DNA of 64,000 bases from NCBI GenBank assembly GCA_003439945.1, contig QVRM01006121.1:259001-323000 (forward strand), written 5' to 3'. This document shows, piece by piece, positions 38,050 through 50,569 of this stretch; the stretch's first letter is position 1, and every line of letters begins with the position of its first letter. A program made the position numbers and the translations under genes. Source of the DNA: Dermanyssus gallinae (lineage: Eukaryota; Arthropoda; Arachnida; Mesostigmata; Dermanyssidae). Below the pieces are notes generated by a model. That model did not search any database. It saw nothing but the letters and a program-made list of their open reading frames with translations, and was not told the origin of the DNA.

Positions 38050-38605
38050 TAAGCAAGCAGCTTAATGTGATCGGTCGTAGATCATTTGCATGCGCTCGAC
38101 AGGCAAAGCACGCCTGTTAATTGGCCAGCGATTAGTTGGCAATATTGGAGGACGGATGGGTGGTCGACGTCCCCCCGACGACTTCGGCACGCCGAGCATG
38201 ACTTCACGTACACGAGCGCTCATGATTATTACGGTCGTGCTCGTTCTTGAAGACGCTGTAACACTCGGCTGGCGAGGAGCTCACTGCACTCACACTACGG
38301 GCCGATTGCCCCCTAATGCGAACGAAAGTGGGGGCACGTACCGACGTGCTCACTTATCGAGCGTATCGTGCACTCCGTTCCGTGGGCCGCGTGGGTGGGG
38401 TAGCGTAATAGCGACGACGCTGTTATTACGCTATTACGCTCTCCCTCCCTCTATAGGACATAGAGCACGGCCAGGGATGAGGACGTGAAGACCACGGCAA
38501 CGGCCGTCGGCCGTAAATTGCATCGTGATAGATAAGAGCTACAATGATAGGATAGCAATGTCGATAGTCATGATTACACTAATAGTGCTGATCATGGTAA
38601 TAATG

Positions 38606-38641
<36 letters not shown>

Positions 38642-40600
38642 TATTCGTATTTGTATTATAATAATCAACGAAATAAAGCGCTGAAAAAGCTGGACGAAGC
38701 TGCGTGTCTGACAGCGTTGGCATCTTGTCGCTAGCAGGGGGCAATGGTGGCTTCCGGTTCGACACTCCCCCCTCAGTCTAACTTTGTGTGGATGTGTATG
38801 TGTGTTGGCCGCATTATCAGCTGTATCAGTTCGTTCATGTATGCATGCATTCTATTTGTCGGCTGAGCGCAGAAGGTCGCCGTCGTATAATTAAACAGGC
38901 AAGCACGAAAAATACGAGAGTGGGGGGGGGAGGTGATGAGTTTGGCCAGAGTAGCAGCGTCTGTTGATAGAGTCTGGGGTCTGCGGGGGTATTCGGGGGT
39001 AAGGCTAGGAAAAGGCGGCTGTCGTAGTCGAGACACGTCGCGTATCCACGTATCCACGTAGGTTCTGTTCTGCCCGTTCGTCATTCATCCGGGTATCGGC
39101 CATCTTTGATGCGATTCGATGATGCGACGACACCATTCTTCGTCTACATACATACAGGACGGCCAAACAGAGATGATGACGACAACAACAACGACAACGA
39201 ACACAGGTAGAAGAGCTGCGACTCGAAAAATAATGGAGAGCGGTAAGGGAAAGTAAATACAGGAACGGATGTTCCCGAATAAACGCAAACAAAAAGCGAG
39301 ACGCTCATAAATGCGAGACTGCACTAAGTAAAGCCGGTGGCGCATGCCCGATGCCAGATGTCTAACACGTAAGTCGGATACTGCGAAAAAAGCGACAGTA
39401 AGATGAACGAAAAATGAATCTCGCCCTTGGCCTAGTGACAACTAACAAGTCCTAAATGTAATATCTTCGTAGTAGATAGTAAAGACACTCACCGTCTCGA
39501 GTAACCGGTACAACCAACGCCGACGCCAAAGAGGCTCTCTGGTTTATTTCAAACGGACACCAATATAAAGATGCTGGTGCACATACACACAATGTGTAGA
39601 CGATTCTACGCACACCTCTGTAGATTTACGTTTAGGGGATCTCGCGTCTTGGGTGCCCGGGACGTGCGAACGCATAGAATAGCTGCTTGACTCAAATTAC
39701 CAACCACTAGAAAGTAGCCATTATATTAATGCATTTTTTTATACTCTTTAACTTAATGTCAAATACTACAGACTTAGGTAGCCTGAATGCCCGATAATCG
39801 TAGTGGTCCGCCCACAGCTGCGACCTTATGTTTTACGTTAAATAGATGGTTCTATCGAATTCTAAACATAAAATTACTGATTTACTAATTGCGAAACTAA
39901 ATTCACGCCCACCGTGTAATTTTGCTAAATATAAATACACCACGTCGTTCAATAACTTTTGGCCAATGCGCATTTTCCCCAAATAAATTTTTTTACAGAA
40001 ACATTGAGATTCGGATTACTAAAAAGTTATTATGTCGTGTCCACAACTACTTAGACTTTTCTCTCAGTAACTATAATGTAAGCAAAATAGAAACAACTTA
40101 GTTGGATTATTATGTGGCTAGAGTACTATAATATATAGGCGATATTCGGCAGGTTGCTACAAATACATGTATACGTTTTTAAACCGGACTGAAATCTCTC
40201 AGCCCAAGCCTCCTATGCCGTACGTGGCTCTCTTCGGTTCGGTTGTGTTGGCCATTTCTTCAAGATTTGTCACCGGATCTATAATTCTTTCAGAAATTTT
40301 ACGCTGAATAAAATGACGTACAAAACTTGCCTTAAACCTTAATTTTCTGACCGACGCAATATATTTAATGAAGGTGCGTATCTACACAAAAATATGCGGT
40401 ATGGTTTTGGCGATAAATAAAAATGAATTTGTACAAAATCCTTTCTGACGGTTTATATTTATAGCCGCTTCAAAATTGGCAAAAATCGCATATACAAATA
40501 GAGCGCTTTATGTTGTTTTGCGAAACGAAATCGCTTTTCAATAGTTACACTTGTATATGAAATGTATGCCTTCAACAATGCGCCTAACCGTACGATGAAA
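38050..40600. other. no gene supported
   Basis: A GC-rich tract (38090-38500) has a 133-codon open frame with no motif. An (AAT)n run lies at 38597-38640, and a CT/GAC-rich tract around 38920-39250. From 39700 to 40600 the DNA is AT-rich and featureless. Confidence 0.45.
38597..38640. repeat. (AAT)n microsatellite
   Basis: Triplet AAT/TAA alternation. Confidence 0.95.
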
Positions 40601-43360
40601 CAATTATAGGACGATATCAGCGATCGGTTAGAACAATGTTTGCCTTAAACTGTCGGGGTGCTCCCTATGCTTGTTACAGGGTATCTTCTCTAACTGATAA
40701 ATGGATAGCTCAGCGAATCGATAGATCCGTTGGATGGCTTCGTGTCATCAAGCTGATTGTTGGATCTGTTAATCAAATCGTCCACTCTCATCTGTGCCCG
40801 CTTCACGCATTGTGCCAGGCATTATGCTCGTGGTGAACTTAATATGACCGTCAAGCACACTGACCTCACCTTTGGTGCCGTTAGAAACATCGAACGGACG
40901 GTGTACAAGAAGAAGTTTGCCGTTCGGCGTATGCAATAGAGACGTGCAAGCGTTCGATCGCATAGAATCACGTCACGTTAAGTGAAAAGAAAGTGTCAGA
41001 TTGAATACAATATTGTGTGTTCCGTTGCGTATTAAGCGCTTTTAGTAAAGGTGCTGTTGTAGCGGGCACATGTACGATGTTTGACAGCATGATTAGCGTG
41101 GACTTCACTTCAGTTCCGACATGGGCAACATCCGGGGAAAATTTGGTGTACGTATGAGCTACGTAAAGAAATATGTTGTGAATGTTCGTAGTTTCTTGAA
41201 ACGCAAATTTTCCTCAAAATTCAGATCCCTTGACGACATGCTTGGAAGAATTCAACGACAATCGAATCACAAAACGTCACGATTTTGGAAGAGTGAGAGA
41301 AGATTCGTTGAAGGAAAAAGTTGATGGAGAAAAACTCGTTATTTATCAGGCCAGGTTCAGATTTAAAGCTTGATGCTCTCTTTGTAAGGCTGATACTGCA
41401 AAAATGTATGTACACACGCACACATACGCATTTAGATATATACGTATATAAACACAATAGTACTAATTACTAATAATTCTCAGTGCAGTTCTCAATGTAT
41501 TACTGTTTTAAAATATTTTTGAATATACCAAGGTGTATTCGACTTGTAAATAAATATTGTAAATATTGCTGTTCAGAAAGAAAAATATCAACAAAGGTAA
41601 GCCTAGAAATGGGCGGTCATTTGGTAAGGGGCGATAATAATTTGCATTGCAAAATCAAACGAGTACTATCCGCAGCCTTGAAAACGTTTATTATCAAATC
41701 AAAATATGATATTTCGTTTTCTATTGTAATGTTCTTGAATGTGCAGTATGTTCACTCCTATTTACAATAAGAGAAAAACTGGTTATTTTTAACCAGGATT
41801 GTTCAGATGCATTTTGCGGGAGATGCCTAGAGCCCGTGCCCCTCGAGGACACACAGTTTGTGTCGTGCGTATTTCGTGATTTACACGAAGCGAACTTGGT
41901 TCCCGTGAGGCAGCGTTTATGTCCACTACACTAGACAACTTTGCGAAACTGTGGGCATCACACGCGGAGCTTCACTAAAGGGTCTAGTAGCCCGTGATGA
42001 AGCGGGCTTATTCCTGCAAGAACCTACACACCCCGAGACCAGGAGGCCGTGGTGTGTTAAAACTCCATCCAAACGAAAAACAATCAGCGTAACGAGGAAA
42101 ACAGACGGAACACAGCGGAAAGCGCAGGAGGAAAAAACAGGAGAGAAGGCGCGGTTGACGCAAGGCGGAGGCGTCTGGAGTTGTATCAACAAAGTCGACC
42201 CGTGTCAGCCGACCGATCGCGATTCACCTCGGTGCAAAGCGCAGCGCCACAGCAGCTAAACTCAACAGCATCGGTGGATGCGGTAGTGGCGGCGGCAACG
42301 GAGGCAGCAACAACATCGCCACTATCTTCGCAACTAATGAGCCGATGAATGACAACACGCCAACGGCAAGGGAAGAAGCGGTAGCAGCTACAATCTCGCT
42401 CGCTAGCAGAGACTACAACCGCAGAGGCAAGCGATGACGAAGAAGAAGGCGACGCTGGCTTTGTCACCCTCAAATGGAGGAGGCGAAGGAAGAGAAAGAG
42501 CGGCAAAGCAAACCGTCGTACGCAGAACGGCAGCGCAGCTGATGTAGTGGGCAATCTCGCAGTGTACGCTGGGCAGGCGGGCAGGCAGGCTTAGAACACG
42601 GACAGTGGCATGGCTGGCGGCCAAAAGTTCAGCGCTCAACTTGCACACTTGGTTCGACATCGACAGGAACTGGGATTTCTGGGAAGGCGGTATTCAAATA
42701 GCGGTTGCAGCGGGTGATCGAGTCGCGCTTCACATGTTGCTGGGTGATGACGCAGCAAGAGTGAAGGCTGGCCTAAAGGCATCTTGTTTCCTCGTTGGAC
42801 TAGTGGTGCTCTCTACGAGAAAATATTAAAAAAAACGTTTCATGCCAGTGCTTGGCGGTCCAGCTCCTCTCCTCGCAGGTCTGGACTGAACACATCTATA
42901 GAGATGGTAAAGAGCAGACACTATCAGATCACTGAGGCTGTCTTTTGAATGGGCCTACAAGAGCAAAAGACTTAACACCCGCTGACCTACGTACGTCGAT
43001 TGTCACGGCATCCTTTACGGAGTCTTAACAGAGGAAAGGATTGCATATCGATTATTTGCGAATTTAGAGGCTGTAGTAACCCAGTCGGTGGATTAAAGTG
43101 TCTACCTACCTAAACGCATACCATCGTCGATGACGATTTCAGTACCTGTATTGATGGTAGGGCTACCAACGATAAAGGAGAGGTGCAGCTGCCAGTTAAA
43201 CGAATACTTTGGCCCGATTGTGCACGTATGTAGGTTACAACAGAAGCAGCATCACTGCCTATTGTTTCGCAACCTCGTCCAGAGCGAAGTTCAAATCGTC
43301 GACGTTCGTGAGGCGACTCCGAGGAACTACATTATCAGCAGTTGCAAATGTTTTTGATAT
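40600..43360. other. no gene supported
   Basis: Open frames at 40636-40963, 41121-41324 and 41951-42830 show no recognisable domain. A GC-rich tract at 42240-42600 carries AGC/GGC-type triplet runs. A host 5' UTR cannot be excluded. Confidence 0.4.
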
Positions 43361-43369
43361 TCAAGAAAA

Positions 43370-43870
43370 ACCGCGAGGTGATTTATCCTTGTTTGCAACG
43401 AGGTATGTAGACATTTCGGGGGGGACAAGCCACTTGTTCAGCGACGAACAAGTAACGAGTCAACTAACTGGTCTTCTATATAACTGCAACACAGCGTGCC
43501 TGGTTCCAATAGTTGAGCGCCCGCTCACATTGGAACAAGGTACTGTAAATATGCCTTCTGAAATAGAAGAAGTAAGTCAGGCCCTCTTCATTCCGAGACG
43601 AATGGTTGCGGGGCCAGACCAGGTGTACAACGAGCATCGGCTGCAGTCTAAGCCGTCCTTGGCAATTTAATTGTGATTTCTCCAAAACGATTATGGGAAT
43701 GAAACAAATGCCAGTAACCCAGCATGTCGCCAGGCATTCTCTGTTATGTAAAGGCAGGCTTAGCGATGACAAAACAAGACCCAAACGGAGACCGCGGTAT
43801 AGTATATGAAGGGACGCTAAAGAAGATCTTCTGCAAGGCTGACTATATAACGGATCTAGCCCATGACTGG
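43370..43870 (+). pseudogene. possible family C-like LINE relic, early RT region
   Basis: SEIEEVSQALFIPRRMVAGP followed by D resembles the AL...(N)NKAAGPD block. Downstream in another frame, MTKQDPNGDRGIVYEGTLKK resembles KGKxDPxxxRGIAxxSxxYK. No YADD box is present and the frames are broken. Confidence 0.45.
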
Positions 43871-43879
43871 CCAGACCAT

Positions 43880-44885
43880 ACCACCAAAGCAATTCGACTT
43901 CCAGAGAGGCGGGACAGGTAATGCAATTCGTATGTTTCATTCCGATATAGGTTGATCTGTAGCAAAATCCCGATGCCTATTTTACAGCTGCGTTGCGTAA
44001 ATTGTAGTCTCCTTTTATGAGGAGGTAGGCGACGTTTGGCAACTGTCCGTTTCAGTGGCACTCTCCTACCTCATAATTGTTCCAAGTCTGATGTATGTAC
44101 ATGTCAGAGTATGAGAAAGCATCGGAATTAAAAATAAAGTTCAACAGGTCCGACACGGAGTTGGAGACTTGGATTTTCTAAGTGGCCCTGACTCCTCATG
44201 TGGTCTTGTACGACAATCGCATACTTCATGGCCATCATCACCTGGTTAATTCGGACACAAACATTCACGAAGAGTAGACGAAAATTGCGTCTGTCGACTG
44301 TACTCTCAAGAGGGTACAAAGCATCATGCGTCTGCCTGGTCCTTAGAAAGAGGTCGCTGCCCGGTCTCTCTTAAATTACATGCCGCTGACTACAGTTTAA
44401 TTAGCAATGTTACATGCTCAGTACACAAAATGAGTCAAGTAAATGTGATAGGGACGACGCCGATTGAGTTTTTTGGCATAAACATTTGGCTAAGAAGTGC
44501 GAGAGTTACTTCTTCACAAGAAGTCAGGAAATTTACGACAATGGAATAAAAGAAGTCACAATAAATTTGGAGACAGTTGAGATACGTATGCTCATACTAC
44601 TAACTTGACGGCAGTATATACATCATTTACATTTTAGGTTTTGCGTGGGTTGCTTCTGCAGGGCTAAGACCGACGGAAAACTGTAGAGTTAACGTATTTA
44701 AATCGGCCCGCGGCCCGCGCAATTTATTCTCAATAGAAAAAAGTGGCCGAGGCAGTGCGGCGTGGCGGATCCAATACGGGAGAGTTTTTTTTATCGAGTA
44801 TTGAAAGTAATGCGTTCGGGGTGCCGGTAATACTACAACGCCGCGGCGCAATCTAGAGAATTTGGCTCTGATAGGTGCAATTAGA
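43880..44885. other. no gene supported; upstream flank of a Gypsy relic
   Basis: Nothing is recognised. The segment next to 44885 is continuous with the DNA after 46781 once the R1-like insertion is taken out, so it may be the leader of the Gypsy element. Confidence 0.4.
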
Positions 44886-44900
44886 CGTGACGGAGACAAT
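44886..44900. repeat. 15-bp target site duplication, left copy
   Basis: CGTGACGGAGACAAT is repeated perfectly at 46767-46781. Confidence 0.9.
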
Positions 44901-46766
44901 TTTTTTTAATAGAGGTAACTGGTAAAATGCGTTATGCACACCGGGCGACTTTGTTAAAGCCTCGGTAGTGTGGGACTCGCACCTACTAAAATCCAGTTGT
45001 CCTCTTTGCCCCTTGACGGGGGGTGGCCGCAGTACTGTCTTCTCGAGATTACTTCACCTGGCCACTCTTCTTGCCATTTAGGCTGCCCGACTTTATGCGG
45101 CGGTTATTTTCGCCTCAGAGATACCTTGTGCGAATCTTCTTACCAGAATCCAGGATTTGTGATCTTTGAGGAGCGCCTCTACAGGAGCCTGGCATGTCAG
45201 GGAGTTCTGTAGTCCTAGGTTCCGGGACAATAGCTCTCGCTCAGTGTCGAAGAAGGAGCACCGCTCATAGCACTGCCTAACATCATCTGGCTCCCCCGAG
45301 TTGCACATGCGGCATACAGGGGAGTCAGTTTTACCGATGCGGTGTAGGTACTGCTGAAAACAGGCACCATGGCCTGTTATCAGTTGCGCGAGTGGGTAGG
45401 TAAGCGAGCCGTGTTTGAGGCTGTACCATTTATTAAGATCAGGAAGTATTGATATTGTCCAATATCCATGATGGCCCAGCTGGATTGCTTCCCATTGCTG
45501 GCTCCATTCGCTTAGTGTGTCGGTTCTGCTGACTAGTGTGCCCTCCGTCAGAACGTTGGTTACAAGGTTTCTTGATGCCAATTCTTTTACTCTTAAGTCC
45601 CAGGGAATTTGTCTGGAGAGGACTTGTACGGCTGGTGTGGAAGCCGTGTGACTTGCTCGTGTTATGTTAAGCGCTATAGGTCTTTGGGTCTTGTTGAGGA
45701 GGCGACGTGTTGTAGCTCTTGTAGTCGTGCGTTTCCATAAAGGTGCGGTGTATAACATGATGCTGTCTATTACTGATGCTAAGAGTCGGCGCCGTGAGTC
45801 GCTTGCTCCTCTGGTCCGTGGGAGGATATTCCGTAACTCTGCTGAGGCTTTGGCTGCTTTTTTAGCTGCATAGCGCACATGAGGTGTTCCTGTGAGAGCT
45901 CTATCCAGAAACACGCCCAGGTGCTTGACCACGGGCGTGGGTGTTATTGGATGACCTTCCAGGTGTAAATTTAAGTTGCGTGGAGGACGCTTTGGACCGT
46001 TTAGAAGGATTGCTTCCGTTTTTTGAGAAGCCAGTTCGAGGCCAAGCGTGCGGAGGTGTTGTCGGATATCCGACAAGGCTCCGTTGGCTGTATCTTCGAG
46101 CAAATCCTCGTCCCTGGCGGTAACGATCAGTGCCAGATCGTCTGCGTAGGCGATAGAAAAAAACTCCCGGGGGATGCGGCAGTCTTAGTACTCCATTATA
46201 GGTTATGTTCCACAGGGTTGGTCCCAATACAGATCCTTGGGGAACCCCGGCAGTGACGGCGTAGTCCACTCCATTGTATGTAGATGCTCGGTCCTTTAGG
46301 TACGACGCTAAGATACGTCGTAGGTAGGGAGACACGCCTTTATTTCCAAGTGCTTGGTTTATGGCGTCCCACGAGAGCGTATTAAACGCGTTTTTGACAT
46401 CAATAAGGACGGCCAGGCAGTGCGCCCGGTTTGCGATAGGTGAATTTCTTTGTGTTTCAGCTATGTTTAGAACTTTGCTGATAGCCGAGTGTGTGGAGTG
46501 CCCGGCGGAAACCATGCTGGTTTTCTGACAGCGCCTTCTTGTCTTCTAATTCTGTAACTAGTTGCCCGTTGATAATGTGCTCAGCTGCCTTGGATAGGCA
46601 GGAGAGCATGCTTATAGGGCGGTATGCTGAGGGGTCTCCTTGTGGCTTCCCGAGTTTCGGGATAAGGGTTAGGCGTGCCGTTTTCCAAGGCTTTGGGTAT
46701 TCTCCGCTGGTGAGAATTGTGTCCATCATGCGTTTGAATACCTTTGGATGGTTCTTTAGGAGTACG
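44901..46766 (-). mobile_element. R1-like LINE, 5'-truncated insertion
   Basis: It is bracketed by perfect 15-bp duplications, and its 3' poly(A) (TTTTTTTAAT on the + strand) abuts the left one. Reading from 46766 downwards, the RT is split over frames ending near 46457, 45901 and 45093: LTLIPKLGKPQGDPSAYRPI, SENQHGF, IDVKNAFNTLSWDAI, GVPQGSVLGPTLWNI, FFSIAYADDLALIV, LGVFLDRAL. Then comes the C-terminal YPLAQLITGHGACFQQYLHR and CRMCN...CYERC cluster, in one intact frame of 336 codons. At least two frameshifts kill it. The 3' UTR shares GAGTCCCACACTA and a GTGCAT..CGCATT motif with the R1-like tails at 29.9 and 49.2 kb. Confidence 0.92.
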
Positions 46767-46781
46767 CGTGACGGAGACAAT
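46767..46781. repeat. 15-bp target site duplication, right copy
   Basis: Perfect copy of 44886-44900. Confidence 0.9.
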
Positions 46782-48065
46782 GGCAGCGATTAAATCACTA
46801 ATTTTTCTAACTGCGCTTGGAGCGCCGGCAGTAGCGTGCGAGGACTGGGTTGACGCGTTCGAGACCTACCTGGAAGCATTTAGAGGTAGGCAACGTTAAG
46901 CGCAAAAATGCGCATTGTTGAGACGTTGCCTTAGAAAGAAGCCCAATAAGGTCCACCATCAGACCAGACTGGTGGGAAGATTGCCCGGGATCGAGCAAGA
47001 TCGAGCGAAGGCCAGTCGACCCCCATCGGGGGAGACCAATCAAGTAAAGTCTTGACGAGAGCCCACCGGGACAGAAGCGTAAATAACGGGCAAACGGATC
47101 AGGCGGTACACAATCCAGATAAGCATGGGAACTCGGAAGGAGTAACGGAGGAGTAATGGCCGTTTTGTTATGCAGTAATTGCCGAGTGGGCCGCATTGAA
47201 ATAGAACGGCCGGACGTCAAGAGCGGCGAATCGAAGAATGAAGCGATTAGAACAGAACCGCTTTGGAACGAAGACAATAATCAACAGAAGGTCGTATACT
47301 CAATGTGTTTTCATTAAGCAGAGCTCGTTAGCCAGCCTATGGCTTACGCCAATGGAAACATTTGCTTTAGGTGCGGGAGTGGCCGTCACGATAGTCAATC
47401 AGAACCAAATATGTAGAGGAACTCTCAGAATGCTAGGAAAAGTAGGCTATCATAAGGGAGCTACCAAGAACACAATATCGCAGTGCTAGCTGAAACGGAG
47501 TGTCAATTGCAGCTGGGAAGGCAAAGAGGTCAAGCTACCGTTTTTGTAGTGGACCGACAGGACAGTCAATTTTAGGGCGGAATGCATTAGCCAAGCTAGG
47601 AATAACTATTGACTGTGAATAAGGGTCGTGCGTAGTAGCAATGATAGGGCGGAATAACGCGGTGTTCCCTAGTACCCCGAGGCAATGTATACATTGAATG
47701 CGGTTACGTGAGCCTATCCTATCCTATTCCTTTGCCAGAAGAAGCTAAGAAGAATACAGAGTATTACAGTACAGTCAAGCAAAAGCTGACATTTTGGGAG
47801 CGGAATAAAATTCTAAAACAAATAGACGCGTGGAAGTGGATATCGGCCGCACCGCTAGAGGCAGAAAGAAAATTGAAAACCAGATTGTGAGTGAATTTGC
47901 AAACATTTAACGACGTTATAGTGTCGGCCATATTTCTACTGTCTGCCGCATCTTGATGGTTTATTGATGATGACATTAAGAGACGCGAGATGGCTCTGCA
48001 AACTGAACGCGACGTCAGCACACCGCCAAGTTGAGCTGACGGAGTAGTCGAGAGATTTAACGGTG
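46782..48065 (+). pseudogene. Gypsy-type LTR retrotransposon relic (gag, protease region, start of RT)
   Basis: Segments appear in the expected order but in several frames. DWVDAFETYLEAFRG (about 46850) resembles the start of a Gypsy Gag. ICFRCGSGRHDS (about 47363) is a partial CCHC knuckle. Around 47800, LKQIDAWKWISAAP resembles the early RT block. HRQVELTE (about 48022-48046) resembles the AYHQVELTE block. Many stops are present. No LTRs were identified. The R1-like LINE is inserted immediately upstream. Confidence 0.65.
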
Positions 48066-48069
48066 TTGA

Positions 48070-48595
48070 TCAGTCCAAGATAGAATGTTGTAAAAGAAAA
48101 TGTGCGCGATACAATTGCATCTCACACACAATACGTTTCCTTTATTAAACGGTAGAAGAGTCACTCCATAAGACCATTTTCCTAATACTAGAATAAGTCC
48201 ATTGCCTATTGGAAGTCTTTTGCTATAGTTCGATTTAATTATTTGTGAACAGGGAACCTCCTAGGATTTTTGTTTAAGCTAGGCCATGTAAACCCAGTTG
48301 TCGGACGTTTCCTCCGCATAGAACGCAATCATGTTCCGAGCCGGTCTTTTCGCCCAAGCGAAGGTGAAAATAAATCTGGAAATGTGTGTCATTCAATGTC
48401 CCAGTTTGTGCCTAAGGCAGCATCTCTAACCAAAGGTAATTTGATCCATGTTTGCCTTACTTTGTTTATCCAAACCTTGTAATGGAGTTAACAGTTTCAT
48501 CTAGATTCCAGTCGGAGACCGCCATTACCAACTACTAAGATAAACAAAATAATGATAATGCAAATATCTGCCATTAATTATAAATGAACGATATA
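48070..48595. other. nothing recognised
   Basis: No coding motif or repeat is visible. Confidence 0.5.
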
Positions 48596-48599
48596 TTCA

Positions 48600-49061
48600 A
48601 TTCAATTCAAATGTACCTTTAATTTGTCAAAGAGGGTTACATATTACATTTTACAAACCATTACTTGAACTCATACGACAGTCAGTTTACTTGTGTACCT
48701 TTGCGCCATTAGCGTTTCAAGTTCTCGGTGCTCTGGCCATCCGCCACGAAGACAAGTTTTTGCACGAGCCATTGTGGCAATTTGTTCTGACGAGATCTGT
48801 GTTACCGCTTTTAAGATTGTTCAAACAAATGCTAAAATAGTTTGATATATTTGGTGATCTTTTAATACGATTGTACATGTGATAGTCCACTTTGGACTGC
48901 AGTTTCCGAATATGGCATATCACAGCATAATTTTGGCCAATGTTACACCTTAATGAGACTCGACAAACGATTTTCCTTTGTACAATTTCCATTTCTTCAA
49001 TATGTTTAGCTAAATAGGGCAGCCAAACCTCACTCACAACAATGGGTAAACTGAGATACAA
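48600..49061 (-). pseudogene. 3' fragment of the CR1/Jockey-type LINE family at 1.4-3.2 kb
   Basis: The minus strand reads CEVWLPYLAKHIEEMEIVQR, RRVSLRC-like CRVSLRCNIGQN, NYFSICLNNLKSGNT and SWRMARAPRT before the stop, matching the C-terminus of the copy at 1394-3228. The 3' UTR also matches (ACACAAGTAAACTGAC). Confidence 0.85.
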
Positions 49062-49065
49062 CGCC

Positions 49066-49290
49066 CGCTGCTCTATCCCGGTGAGTGAAAACGTGATAGA
49101 GCTAAGTGAAGAGCGAACGACAGAGACGCCTTCCTCACGGCTTCAAAGTAATACTAAAGCAATACCGAGCCTGGGGAGATAGGGAAACGTCTTGGTTTAG
49201 TGGGTTTGTGAGTCCCACACTAGTCACGCAGGCTGCTAGTGACGCATGTGCATCATGCATTCTCGAAACTTTTTATTAAAAAAGTACAGC
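49066..49290 (+). mobile_element. 3' UTR of an R1-like LINE
   Basis: It matches 29775-29975: CAGAGACGCC, CACGGCTTC.AAGTAAT, then GTGAGTCCCACACTAGT and GCATGTGCATCATGCATTC, ending in an A-rich tail. No coding part remains. Confidence 0.75.
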
Positions 49291-49299
49291 CAAACTGTT

Positions 49300-50560
49300 A
49301 GCCTCATGCAAATATTGTCATTATTCACCATAAAACAATGAATTATAAAATTCGATATGAGATTAGTTGGTCGGATGACTTGTGTGATATGACTGCTAGA
49401 ATCAAGTTATTATTGTATACATATATTTTGAGAGTGTCAGGATAATTTTCGTATTTAATAACAGTCCTTTTTTTTATATAATAAATGTTTTTCGACAGGA
49501 TTACTTTGTAAGGCTAATGTATACGGTTTTGCATATGACTTATCCAAGCAACATCGACATAGGAAAGATGTTTTGTGTGTAAACACACGCCCGGGGCATG
49601 TTTCTGCCTAGTTATATCCAAGGAAGCCAGGACTGTGATAGCGTATTTTTACCTATTTTAAGCAGCCAGCCTCTGACGATCAGTTGTTTTATATGTTGCC
49701 ATTATTTGCTTCTCATGGCTATGTGAAAAAAAAGCAATGTTATAACGACAACAGTAACATCTAGTTTAATACCGTTAGCTGAGTTTACAATACCTCATCT
49801 AGCCATTTTAATGCATATATGTTTTACGTAGATAAAATCTAATAAAACGTTTAAGCAGTCTTCCGAGAGGCAAGCCATGAGAGAAATCAAAGAGAGTCTA
49901 GAAAATTTAATTTAATATTTTCAAGAAAATGCTAAACTAAGGAATTATTAGTTGCCGGGCAGATGAAGTTATGGTTGAATCCATCATCAATGCACTTAAT
50001 TACAATTAAGACCCTGTTTAAATATCACACCTAGATAGTTATAACTGAATATCGCAGTATAAGAACAATTAAAGTCTGGTATTGGAATTATTTCTATTGA
50101 AGCTAATGAATATAATGATGTGGGAGTGATTGTGACTATCACTGGACAGGTGGGTTCATACATTCAAACAAAATATTTGATGCAGTAATCGGCATAGTGC
50201 AGTCGTGACGTTTAATTAATAGGAGATTTCTTGCGATTGTTTTAAGATTGATTTTCAATATTGTTTCAACATGGCGCATAAGATTACGAAAATCACGTGC
50301 TTTTACGCAGACAGACGAAAAAAAAAGGAAGAAGAATGTCACAATTGAAACATGGCAGGCTAAGTAAAGCGCCATCCGCCTGGGGGATACTAGAGGACTT
50401 TTGCCAGATATTAATGCATGGACAGTTAGGCGCCAGGAGGCGACTTTACCTATTACCTCACCCAGACGTTCACAGGACACGCATCCTTTCACGCGTATCT
50501 GTTCTGAATTGTAAAGGCTCCGTCGGTGACCCGCGTGTTCTGGCAAAAGGCACCTGAGGA
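49300..50560. other. nothing recognised
   Basis: AT-rich up to about 50300. A 135-codon minus-strand frame at 50139-50546 has no recognisable motif. Confidence 0.45.
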
Positions 50561-50569
50561 CACTTCAAG

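Noticed and set aside
38090..38488. 132-codon frame in GC-rich DNA
   Set aside because: No domain, no clear splice signals; GC-rich tracts give long frames by chance.
39930..39990. A transposon terminus (CGTTCAATAACTTTTGGCCAA)
   Set aside because: It looks like a mariner-type end, but no inverted partner was found nearby.
41951..42830. Several overlapping frames in a GC-rich tract as a possible gene
   Set aside because: All frames on both strands are similarly open and repeat-rich; nothing distinguishes one as coding.
44460..44600. Possible mariner C-terminus (KKCESYFFTRSQEIYDNGIK)
   Set aside because: The likeness to the FYxxGI block is short and no catalytic block lies nearby.
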